From contig NZ_AP022616.1 of assembly GCF_010731115.1 (NCBI RefSeq), positions 1,550,001 to 1,614,000 on the forward strand: a stretch of DNA of 64,000 nucleotides. Direction: 5' to 3'. Shown one piece after another: positions 1-8,073 of the stretch. The translations under genes were made by a program, and so were the position numbers. The DNA is from Mycolicibacterium phocaicum (GTDB taxonomy: Bacteria > Actinomycetota > Actinomycetes > Mycobacteriales > Mycobacteriaceae). The notes beneath the pieces are model-generated. The model did no database searches. It saw only the letters and a program-made list of their open reading frames with translations, and had not been told where the DNA came from. Position 1 is the first letter of the stretch. Each line of letters opens with the position of its first letter.

Positions 1-1
1 C

Positions 2-3000
2 GGGCAGCCGAAAGCCGATACCCCGCTCGACCTTTGGCTGGCCGACCACAAAGACACGGTCACGCTGGCCGAGCAGTTGGACCTGATCGCCAAGATCGCC
101 GACATCGTGCACTACGCCCACCGCAACCGGGTAGTGCATCGCACACTGAACCCGCGCGCCATCGCGATCCGCGAGCGTGGCAAGACACTGCTGCCCCAGG
201 TCACCGACTGGGACAGCGCCGGCGTGCTGCCAGCCAACCCCGATACAGAGGTCAGCCGGCTGTCGTCGGGGTCGCTGAGCCTGATGGCCGGCACGCCCAG
301 CGACACTGCACGGTTGTTCGCCGCACCCGAAGGCCAGCGGCCCACTGATCCCGCCCGCATCGATGTGTTCGGCCTTGGCGCCCTTGCTTTTTACATCCTC
401 ACCGGCGGAACCGCGCCCGCCACCGAACGGGGCGAACTGCTCGACCGGCTGCGGCGTGACCGCGGGCTGGACCTGGCGGCCGAGCTGCCGCAAGTGCGGA
501 CTCCGTTGCGGCAGTTGGTTCTTGATGCCACGCATCCGAGCCCAGCCGAACGCACCGCCGATGTCGCCGATTTCGTAGCTCAACTCGCCGCGCTCAATGA
601 GAAACTGTTCGAGAAATCCACCGGCACCGACCCGTTGGAAGCTTCCCCGGGCGCCGAATTGGCCGACGGACGATTCCTCTACAAGCGGCGCCTCGGCGCG
701 GGGTCGACGGCGGTAGGCATCCTGGTCGAAGACCGTCAGGCCGGCGAGGCCGAGCGAGTGTTGAAGGTAGCCAGGGACTCTGAGGCTGCTGAACGACTTG
801 CCGCCGAAGCCCAGATTCTCGGCCGGTTGGACAACAACGAACGGATCGTCACGCTCCACGCGATGGTGCCGGTTGGTCCGCGCATGGCGCTGGTGCTACA
901 GAACGCCGGACGCACCACGCTGGCCGAGGAACTGACCGGCGGCCGCCGGTTGTCCATCGACGTGCAACAGCGCTGGGGTACTGACCTGCTGACCGCGCTG
1001 GTGACCCTGGAACGCAAAGGCATCACCCACCGCGACATCAAACCGTCGAATCTGGGTGTTTACCAGTCAAGTTCACGCGCCAACACGCATCTGGTGATGT
1101 TCGACTTCTCGATGGCCGGCGTCGATCCCCGCAACGTCGAGGCTGGCACTCCCCCATACTTGGATCCGTTCCTGGGCACCGGAACTCGCCGCCAGTACGA
1201 CTCGGCCGCCGAACGTTACGGCGCCGCAGTGGTGCTGTTCGAGATGGCGACCGGCACGACGCCTCAGTACGGACCGGACCGCAACGCCAACCCAGTCACG
1301 GTCGACGACGACATCACGATCAATGCCGCGATGTTCGAGCCCACGTTGGCAGCGGCAATGGTCAGCTTCTTCACCTCGACGTTGTCCCGCGACGTTGAAC
1401 GCCGTCCCGACACTGCCGAGGACATGCTGCGGGCCTGGCAGCAGGTTTTCGACGTCTCGCACACCGACACCGCGAGTGGTGACGAGGCGGCCGAAAAAGC
1501 TGATGCCACAACCACACTCACGGCAGCCGGCCTGAGTCCTCGCGCAGTATCGGCACTGGTGCCCGTCCAGGTCACCACCGTCGGTGAGCTGCTGGCGTTG
1601 GATTCGACGGCGCTGAATCGGTTGGTCGCGCGTGAGGCCAAAGACACCAGCAAGGAGATCAAGGACCGCTACCAGGCGTGGACCAAGCGGTTGGGCAGGC
1701 AGAAGCAGACACCGAAGACCACGCTGATGGGTCTGGACGAGGCGGTGTCTCGGCTCATGTCGGCCGTCTCCGGCCAGCGGGCGTCGACCCGCAAGGATGC
1801 GGCTGCGTTGATCCTCGGTGTCACGCCCGGCCTGGATGCATTCGCAAGTAGCACCGAGCTCGCGGAGAAGCTGGGCAAAGCCACTCAACGTGGACCGCAG
1901 TTGCTCAGAGAGCTGCAGGGTGATTGGGGTAGTAACCCAGCGACGCGCGAGCTGCTGGATGCGGTCATCGACATCGCGCGACGTGTGATCAACGACTACG
2001 GCGGCGTGGCAGCGATCAGCACCCTGACCGCTGAGATCCGGGCGCGGCTCCCCCAGACCGATATCGGTGCCGGCGACACCGCGGCACATACGTTGGCCGA
2101 ACGGGCGGCCGGTGGGCTACTTCGAGTCGCGCTGGACCGCCTCAGCGAACACGAGCTACTCGACGGCGATAAGCAGCTGCTGCGTCGCCGTCACGGTCGA
2201 CGACTGGCCCTGCTGGCCGAGGACGAAAGGCTGCTTGCTGCAGCTGATTCCGCGGCCAAGCGAGCGAACGACTTGGTATCGGCTGACGTCGATGCCGTTA
2301 TTCCGCCACACACCGCTGCCCGGGAGTTGCGTACGGCATTCCAGGCCGGTTTCGACTCGGCATCTGATGGGAAAGCCACCGCGCCGGTACCCAGCGATGG
2401 ACGGTTGATCCGGCTGGCTGCGTCGATCGGCCACAACACCGCGGTGTCGGGTCGCGGCGAGCTGCACAACGCGAATATGTCACCTTCCGCAGCGGTGCAG
2501 GTGGCGTTGACTGGTCTGGCGCAGAGCGAATCACTATCGGCGTCGCAGATCCGTAGCCGAGTGACCGCACGCTTCCCCGATCTGGACAAGGTTCCGACCC
2601 GGCCACATCTGGACGCCGTACTCGACCGCACCGATCTGAAACTCAAGTGGGACAACGACCGTCAGGTCTACTTCTTCCCCGACGCGCAGCCGGCCAGTGC
2701 CACCACCATGCACACCCGCGCACCCACCGATCTGCCGGCGGCTACCCATTCCACCGAAGCGGTCGATGGTGCACCGAACAACCTCGCGACGTTGAACCGC
2801 TCGATCGATGAGTGCGGTTTCGTCGCGATCGGGGTGCACGTACCGCCTGACCGTCCCGGCGAGCATGAGCGTGTTGCCCAACTGCTGGCCGAAGCCCACG
2901 GCGGCCGGGTGGTCGATGTGACGACTCGATTGATCGCGTCGATGCGAACTCTGGCTGAGCAACAAGGTGTTTCGTGGGATCTGATCCGCGGGGCCGATGC

Positions 3001-3349
3001 GGCTGAGGCCGGCACTGTCGATGCCCGCGGGTTGCGCGCGGTGATCGACCGCGTGGTGCCGCTGCTGCGGGACGAACTGCAAGCGGCTGTGTTCGACGGC
3101 GAAACCAGCCGCGCACCACTGATTCTCACCGAGGTGTCGCCGCTGGCCCGGTACGGACACCTCGACGTGCTGGCCAAACTCAGCGACCTGGCCGCGCCGC
3201 GGCGCCGACCGGTGTGGGTGGTCCTACCGCAGCTACGCGGGCAGACCGGGGCACTGGTGGACCGAAAGCCCATCCAACTGGGCTCTCCCGGTGGGCAATT
3301 CGTGTTGTGGCGGGGTGTGCCTGCCGGTTTCGATGAAGGAGTCAGGTAA
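2..3349 (+). CDS. pglW: PglW-type BREX serine/threonine kinase, 5' partial
   Basis: The frame is open from the window edge, so the N-terminus and start lie outside; 1115 residues are visible. Two kinase-like modules occur in tandem. The first has HRTLNP in place of HRDLKP (about nt 137-155) and a DWD in the DFG position, so it looks like a pseudokinase. The second has a glycine loop LGAGSTAVG (about nt 692-718), the catalytic HRDIKPSN (about nt 1030-1053) and DFS in the DFG position. About 600 residues follow, with a helix-hairpin-like stretch near nt 1525-1700 and no family I recognise. PglW is the signature kinase of BREX type 2; its role as a phosphorylating regulator or effector is family knowledge. 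The stop codon directly abuts the pglX start, so the genes are co-transcribed and probably coupled. Confidence 0.88.
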   Translation, partial: GQPKADTPLDLWLADHKDTVTLAEQLDLIAKIADIVHYAHRNRVVHRTLNPRAIAIRERGKTLLPQVTDWDSAGVLPANPDTEVSRLSSGSLSLMAGTPSDTARLFAAPEGQRPTDPARIDVFGLGALAFYILTGGTAPATERGELLDRLRRDRGLDLAAELPQVRTPLRQLVLDATHPSPAERTADVADFVAQLAALNEKLFEKSTGTDPLEASPGAELADGRFLYKRRLGAGSTAVGILVEDRQAGEAERVLKVARDSEAAERLAAEAQILGRLDNNERIVTLHAMVPVGPRMALVLQNAGRTTLAEELTGGRRLSIDVQQRWGTDLLTALVTLERKGITHRDIKPSNLGVYQSSSRANTHLVMFDFSMAGVDPRNVEAGTPPYLDPFLGTGTRRQYDSAAERYGAAVVLFEMATGTTPQYGPDRNANPVTVDDDITINAAMFEPTLAAAMVSFFTSTLSRDVERRPDTAEDMLRAWQQVFDVSHTDTASGDEAAEKADATTTLTAAGLSPRAVSALVPVQVTTVGELLALDSTALNRLVAREAKDTSKEIKDRYQAWTKRLGRQKQTPKTTLMGLDEAVSRLMSAVSGQRASTRKDAAALILGVTPGLDAFASSTELAEKLGKATQRGPQLLRELQGDWGSNPATRELLDAVIDIARRVINDYGGVAAISTLTAEIRARLPQTDIGAGDTAAHTLAERAAGGLLRVALDRLSEHELLDGDKQLLRRRHGRRLALLAEDERLLAAADSAAKRANDLVSADVDAVIPPHTAARELRTAFQAGFDSASDGKATAPVPSDGRLIRLAASIGHNTAVSGRGELHNANMSPSAAVQVALTGLAQSESLSASQIRSRVTARFPDLDKVPTRPHLDAVLDRTDLKLKWDNDRQVYFFPDAQPASATTMHTRAPTDLPAATHSTEAVDGAPNNLATLNRSIDECGFVAIGVHVPPDRPGEHERVAQLLAEAHGGRVVDVTTRLIASMRTLAEQQGVSWDLIRGADAAEAGTVDARGLRAVIDRVVPLLRDELQAAVFDGETSRAPLILTEVSPLARYGHLDVLAKLSDLAAPRRRPVWVVLPQLRGQTGALVDRKPIQLGSPGGQFVLWRGVPAGFDEGVR

Positions 3350-6300
3350 ATGGGTTGGGCACCAGCAGATTTGGTGGCGGCGCTGCGTAAGCAGGTGCTC
3401 ATGCTGGAGGCCGACTTCAAAGTGCGCGTCGACGGCGATGACCCGCACCTGCGTGAGGACGGCGTGTACGAGGCGTGGAAACGCGACTACGACATCGCAT
3501 TCGCCGCGAAACGCACCGCGTGGACCTGGCTGGAATGGCGCAATGACCGCATCACCCAGGCCGCAGTCGGCTGGGTACTGCTGACGGCGTTCGCTCGCTA
3601 CTGCGAGGACAACGCCTTGGTTAGCCCACGCTGGATCGGCGGGGCGGATGCCGACCAGCGTGCCCATGCGCTCGACGCACGGCGAGCCTACTTCCAGGAG
3701 AACCCAGAGCACACCGACCGCGACTGGCTCCGCCAGATCATCGAGCACTTCGGCAAGTTCGACGCCACCATGGCCCTGGTCGACAAGTACGCGCCGCTGC
3801 ATCTGGTTGCGCCGTCCGGTGACGCCGCACGCGCGTTGCTTGAATTCTGGTGGCAGCTAACCGATAACGGTGAGCCTGTCTATCTATTCATCGGTGAAGA
3901 CACCCGATTCCTAGGCGACGTGTACCAGGACCTGTCCGAGTACGCGAAGAAAACCTACGCGCTGCTACAGACCCCCGAGTTCGTCGAAGAGTTCATCCTC
4001 GACCAGACCATGGAGCCGGCGCTGGCCGACCGGCCACTCGAAGGCTTCACGGTCATCGACCCGACGTGCGGGTCCGGCCACTTTCTGCTCGGCGCTTTCC
4101 ATCGCCTGCATGAGCGGTGGCAGCGGGAGGCGCCCGGGCTCGGCGCACGCGAGTTGGTTAAGAACGCGCTCAACGGCGTGTACGGCGTCGACATCAATCC
4201 GTTCGCGGTGGCGATCGCGCGGTTCCGCTTACTTGTCGCAGCCATGCGGGCCGCCGGCGACAAGACCATCGAGCTGGACATTGATTACCGGCCGCACCTG
4301 ACGGCTGGCGACAGCTTGCTGTGGGGTGCACCTCAACATTCGTTGCCCGAGGACTTGCTGGCGCGGGATACATCAAAGGCGTATCCCACTGAGGACGAAG
4401 ACGCACTGGAAAAAATCCTGCAGCGAGGACATGACGTTGTGGTGGGCAATCCTCCGTACATCATCCCGAATGATCCAGCGCTCAACACCATGTATCGCGA
4501 GCGGTACAAGACAACCCATCGCCAATACGCGCTCTCGGTTCCATTCATGGAACTGTTCTTCCACCTCGCCTATGGTGTCTCGGGCCGCCGACCGGCAGGT
4601 TGGACGGGACAGATCACCTCAAATTCGTTCATGAAGCGCGGGTTCGGATCCAAGTTGGTCGAAGAGTTCATTCCGACGGTGGACCTACAATTCGTAATTG
4701 ATTCTGAGGGTGCGTGGATTCCTGGACACAACATGGATGGAACGCCGACTACCATCCTCTTCGGACGCAATCGCCCGCCAGTTGCACCGACTGTTCGGGC
4801 GGTGCTCAGCAAGGGCATCCGGGAGACTTCGGCCGACGCCGCTGAGCGCGGACACGGACCGTACTGGTCTTCAATCGTCGAACACGTCGGCACTGCCGGC
4901 TACGAAGACGAACACATCAATGTCGAAGACATTCCACGCGATACATTAAAAGCACATCCATGGACACTCGCGGGCGGTGGAGCTGTCGATCTGAAACGTA
5001 AGATCGAATCGGCATGCTCGCGTCGCCTCTCTGAATCCATCTCTCCTCCAATCGGCCGCGCAATCCGTGCAGGTTCGGATGAGGCGTTCATACGTCCCGC
5101 ATCTCACACACGTTGGCGTGGCGATTCATATTGCCGTCCTGTGTTGCTCGGCGAGGAAATACGGGACTGGTCTGAAAACTGCGAGAAACTCATCTTGTAC
5201 CCGTACGTATTTGGCGCCAACAAAGTGCGCTCGGATTTTCCTCCAGACGAGCTTTGGCATCTGCGAACACAACTCCGACAACGCAAGACATTCCAGGGTG
5301 TAATGGAGGATGCTGGCCTCAAATGGTGGGAATATATGCAACACACCGCTAGTGCCTATTTCACCGAACTATCCATTGCTTTCAGCAATGTGAGCAGTCA
5401 TAATCACTACACATTGGACCGCGGCGGACGCGTATTCACGTCTCACGCCCCGGTGATCAAACTCAGCGAGGACGCATCCGTGCAGGATCACCTGCGACTG
5501 CTGGGAGTCCTAAATTCATCTGTGGCGTGCTTCTGGCTAAAGCAGAGCAGCCAGCCAAGGGGCGGCGCAGCGGAGCATACATGGTCACGAACTTATGAGT
5601 TCACCGGTACCACGCTCCAAGCATTCCCGTTGCCGGCAAGTCTCCCCGGCGAACTCCCAAAGATTCTGGACCGCATTGCACACGACCTTCGTCAGCAGTT
5701 TCCGACTGAACTCGCCAACCGCCAAGCACCCACCGCCAGTGCCCTCGAAGCCGCAAGAACCGAGTCAAACCGAATGCGCAACTTGATGATTGCCAACCAG
5801 GAAGAACTCGACTGGGACTACTACCGCATCTACGGCCTGATCGACGACGACCTCACGTACCCGGGCGACTTGCCGGGTATCGCCCTCGGCGAGCGCACAT
5901 TCGAGATCGCCCTGGCCCGCCGTATGAAGGACGGCGAGCAGACCGCCTGGTTCGATCGGCACGGCTCCACCCCCATCACCGAAATCCCCGAACACTTGCC
6001 TGCCGATTATCGAGAGCTGTTGCAGCGCAGGCTCGATGCCATCGAGTCGAACCCCCACATCCGCCTGCTGGAAAAGCCGGAATACAAGCGGCGCTGGGCA
6101 TCTGAGCCTTGGGACAAGCAGGTCGAATCCGCATTACGAGGCTGGCTGCTCGACCGGGTCGAGGACAAGGCACTGTGGTTCGATCGCGATGGCCGGCCCA
6201 CCCCGCAGTCGGTGGCACAGCTCGCCGACGTCCTCGACCGCAATGAGGAATTCCGGAATGTTCTGCGGTTGTGGGCCGGCGACCCCAACATCGCCACGGG

Positions 6301-6889
6301 TGCCGCGCTCGCGAAACTGCTTGCCGATGAATCAGTTCCGTTCCTCGCGGCCTACCGCTACAAGCCGTCTGGACTCGACAAGCGGGCCGCATGGGAAGAC
6401 ACCTGGGCACTGCAGCGTCGAGAGGACGCCGGCGAGAAACTCGCCAATCCCATCGCCGTACCACCGAAGTACAAGCCCGCCGACTTCGCCAAACCGTCGT
6501 ACTGGTCGCACCGCGGCAAGCTCGACGTGCCCAAGGAGCGGTTCATCAGCTACCCCAATGCCGGGCGTGATACCGATTCCACCGAACTGCTGGGCTGGGC
6601 CGGCTGGGATCATGCCGACCAGGCGCTCTCTCTGGCCTCGCTGATCAGTCAGCGGATCGAAGATGGTTGGGACACTGCGAAACTCACGCCGCTGCTGGCC
6701 GGGCTTCATGAGCTCCAACCGTGGGTTCGGCAGTGGCACAACGAAATCGACCCCGAGTACGGCGAATCGGTATCCGACACCATCGACGATGAGCTGACCA
6801 CCCGGCTCACCGAGCACCACCTGACCGTGACCGATCTGACGTCGTGGCGACCTGCGGCCCAGCCCCGACGAGGACGGTCGGCACGATGA
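3350..6889 (+). CDS. pglX: BREX adenine-specific DNA methyltransferase PglX
   Basis: A 1179-residue N6-adenine methyltransferase that marks host DNA so that BREX spares it. SAM motif I reads DPTCGSGHF (near residue 235) and the catalytic motif IV is NPPY at residues 367-370, typical of gamma-class m6A enzymes. The region after motif IV should hold the target-recognition domain. Its base composition drops sharply: a hand count gives about 48% G+C over nt 5281-5400, while flanking parts are clearly richer. That fits replacement of the specificity domain by recombination. The ATG directly follows the pglW stop codon. Length matches the PglX/BrxX family (about 1100-1200 residues). The methylated motif cannot be predicted from sequence alone. 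Confidence 0.93.
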   Translation: MGWAPADLVAALRKQVLMLEADFKVRVDGDDPHLREDGVYEAWKRDYDIAFAAKRTAWTWLEWRNDRITQAAVGWVLLTAFARYCEDNALVSPRWIGGADADQRAHALDARRAYFQENPEHTDRDWLRQIIEHFGKFDATMALVDKYAPLHLVAPSGDAARALLEFWWQLTDNGEPVYLFIGEDTRFLGDVYQDLSEYAKKTYALLQTPEFVEEFILDQTMEPALADRPLEGFTVIDPTCGSGHFLLGAFHRLHERWQREAPGLGARELVKNALNGVYGVDINPFAVAIARFRLLVAAMRAAGDKTIELDIDYRPHLTAGDSLLWGAPQHSLPEDLLARDTSKAYPTEDEDALEKILQRGHDVVVGNPPYIIPNDPALNTMYRERYKTTHRQYALSVPFMELFFHLAYGVSGRRPAGWTGQITSNSFMKRGFGSKLVEEFIPTVDLQFVIDSEGAWIPGHNMDGTPTTILFGRNRPPVAPTVRAVLSKGIRETSADAAERGHGPYWSSIVEHVGTAGYEDEHINVEDIPRDTLKAHPWTLAGGGAVDLKRKIESACSRRLSESISPPIGRAIRAGSDEAFIRPASHTRWRGDSYCRPVLLGEEIRDWSENCEKLILYPYVFGANKVRSDFPPDELWHLRTQLRQRKTFQGVMEDAGLKWWEYMQHTASAYFTELSIAFSNVSSHNHYTLDRGGRVFTSHAPVIKLSEDASVQDHLRLLGVLNSSVACFWLKQSSQPRGGAAEHTWSRTYEFTGTTLQAFPLPASLPGELPKILDRIAHDLRQQFPTELANRQAPTASALEAARTESNRMRNLMIANQEELDWDYYRIYGLIDDDLTYPGDLPGIALGERTFEIALARRMKDGEQTAWFDRHGSTPITEIPEHLPADYRELLQRRLDAIESNPHIRLLEKPEYKRRWASEPWDKQVESALRGWLLDRVEDKALWFDRDGRPTPQSVAQLADVLDRNEEFRNVLRLWAGDPNIATGAALAKLLADESVPFLAAYRYKPSGLDKRAAWEDTWALQRREDAGEKLANPIAVPPKYKPADFAKPSYWSHRGKLDVPKERFISYPNAGRDTDSTELLGWAGWDHADQALSLASLISQRIEDGWDTAKLTPLLAGLHELQPWVRQWHNEIDPEYGESVSDTIDDELTTRLTEHHLTVTDLTSWRPAAQPRRGRSAR

Positions 6890-6917
6890 ACCTCAAACTA
6901 CCGTCGGGCATTCTAAA

Positions 6918-6953
6918 GCCCCGGAAACGTGATGATCAGCGGTCCTCCGGGGC
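6918..6953 (+). repeat. 36-nt hairpin repeat, copy 1
   Basis: Perfect 8-bp inverted repeat: GCCCCGGA (6918-6925) pairs with TCCGGGGC (6946-6953) around a 20-nt loop. It aligns without gaps to copy 2 at 7263-7298, differing at 5 of 36 positions, mostly in the loop and at one stem-end position. Flanks are also similar (AA before, GTTC shortly after). Confidence 0.75.
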
Positions 6954-7072
6954 AGTTCGATCCCCACTATACCCGCACCACGCATCCGTTTCTCGTCCGA
7001 CGGTCCCATTGCGGTCGATCGGATCGTCGGCGACTCAGCACAAGCAACAGATCCACCGTCAGGACATCACTG

Positions 7073-7118
7073 AGCCCCGGCGACATATCCGAAAGGTACA
7101 GGTCCACCGGGGCTTTTC
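7073..7118 (+). terminator. Terminator-like hairpin between the two repeats
   Basis: AGCCCCGG (7073-7080) pairs with CCGGGGCT (7107-7114), an 8-bp G+C-rich stem, followed at once by TTTTC. Its arms match those of the two 36-nt repeats but the loop is different. It could end a short RNA begun near copy 1 or attenuate read-through from pglX. The T run is short, so termination strength is uncertain. Confidence 0.5.
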
Positions 7119-7262
7119 ACCGCTAACTCTACAACCCGGAAAGGCGCCAGAACTGTGCGTCAATCGGGTCCGTCGATCCCACACGATTGGGAGCCCGTCA
7201 GCCCACGGTTCCTGTCGGTGGGCCCGGATACCGTCGCGTGATGGTCACCAAGAAATGTGGAA

Positions 7263-7298
7263 GCCCCGGCAACGTGGCAATCAGCGGTCGTCCGGGGC
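7263..7298 (+). repeat. 36-nt hairpin repeat, copy 2
   Basis: 7-bp inverted repeat GCCCCGG (7263-7269) with CCGGGGC (7292-7298). It is near-identical in length, arms and the loop segment ATCAGCGGTC to copy 1. It ends 46 nt before the HEPN gene start, so it would lie in that gene's 5' leader. Confidence 0.75.
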
Positions 7299-7344
7299 TG
7301 TTCAAAGCCAGCATACACGTCGGGACCGTCTGAGGGAAAGAGCG

Positions 7345-8058
7345 ATGACAAGCTCCGCGCCCATTCTCTCCGACCGAGATGGCGAGTGGGTCGACGAATG
7401 GCTCAGCGCCGCCCGCCTCACTACCTATCTGACCGCCGCCGCGGGATCACGCCGCAACGCATTGGCACTCTACGAATGGAACATCGCGGCTGCATGCGCC
7501 ATCCAGCAGGACCTGTGTCACCTGGAGGTCGGACTGCGCAATGCCTACGATGCCGCGATTCGGGCACATTGGACCGGCCCCGCGGACTGGACCAGCCAAC
7601 CTCTAGCTATGTTCCCTACAACGCCAAGCACGCGGGGGCGCGGAGGGAGCATCAACCCGAAGGAAGTCGTCGACGTCAACACCAGACCGCGGACTCTGTT
7701 GCTCAAAGCCCGCCAGGACGCCGGCGGTGTCGCAGCACCGCCGGGCAAAGTGATTGCCGAGCTGAGCCTCGGATTCTGGCGTTACCTGTCGGTCAAGCGT
7801 CACGATCAGACCCTCTGGGTGCCCTATCTCCATCACGCGTTCCCACCCGGGACAGACCGTGCGCGTGACGTCGACGCGCGTATCCATCGTCTGCACACCC
7901 TCCGCAACCGGGTCGCCCACCACGAGCCGCTCCTCCGAGTGAACTTACCGGGGCGGCTGGCAGATATCACCGACCTCGCAACCCTGATCAATCCCGATCT
8001 AGCCGCCTACATCACCGCGACCACTCGTATCCCCCAGGCCATCGCCGAACGCCCGTGA
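7345..8058 (+). CDS. Abi-family HEPN domain protein (probable abortive-infection RNase)
   Basis: A 237-residue protein resembling the Abi_2/AbiD/AbiF-like group. The C-terminal part has the HEPN signature R-x4-H as RNRVAHHE, the usual metal-independent RNase active site. The N-terminal part carries LYEWN and a helical segment (HLEVGLRNAYD) also typical of Abi-like HEPN proteins. The ATG at 7345 is chosen because GAGGGAAAGA precedes it and the conserved region begins just after; the longer open frame covers non-coding repeats. The gene sits between pglX and pglY, where type 2 BREX operons normally have nothing, so it is an embedded accessory effector or toxin. RNA cleavage activity is inferred from the motif; no experimental analogue is asserted. 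Confidence 0.75.
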   Translation: MTSSAPILSDRDGEWVDEWLSAARLTTYLTAAAGSRRNALALYEWNIAAACAIQQDLCHLEVGLRNAYDAAIRAHWTGPADWTSQPLAMFPTTPSTRGRGGSINPKEVVDVNTRPRTLLLKARQDAGGVAAPPGKVIAELSLGFWRYLSVKRHDQTLWVPYLHHAFPPGTDRARDVDARIHRLHTLRNRVAHHEPLLRVNLPGRLADITDLATLINPDLAAYITATTRIPQAIAERP

Positions 8059-8073
8059 GAGATTGAGACACCT

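Larger units (their letters stand above)
6890..7344 (+). other. 455-nt non-coding, hairpin-rich region upstream of the HEPN gene
   Basis: No convincing gene lies between the pglX stop and the HEPN gene start, although the HEPN frame happens to stay open back to 6844. The stretch holds three inverted repeats with GCCCCGG/CCGGGGC arms (listed separately). Two of them are near-identical 36-nt direct repeats 345 nt apart; the third is followed by a short T run. The spacing is large for an otherwise tightly packed operon. This suggests a transcribed structured RNA, a processing or termination region, or the scar of an insertion that brought in the HEPN gene. Function is inference only. Confidence 0.6.

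Noticed and set aside
6918..7298. CRISPR array
   Set aside because: The 36-nt repeats have CRISPR-like length and palindromic ends, but there are only two, 345 nt apart, with no regular spacers and no cas genes.
6844..7344. N-terminal extension of the HEPN protein back to 6844
   Set aside because: It would overlap pglX and translate hairpin repeats; sequence is R/S/P-rich without motif, while the ATG at 7345 has an upstream purine-rich site and begins the conserved region.
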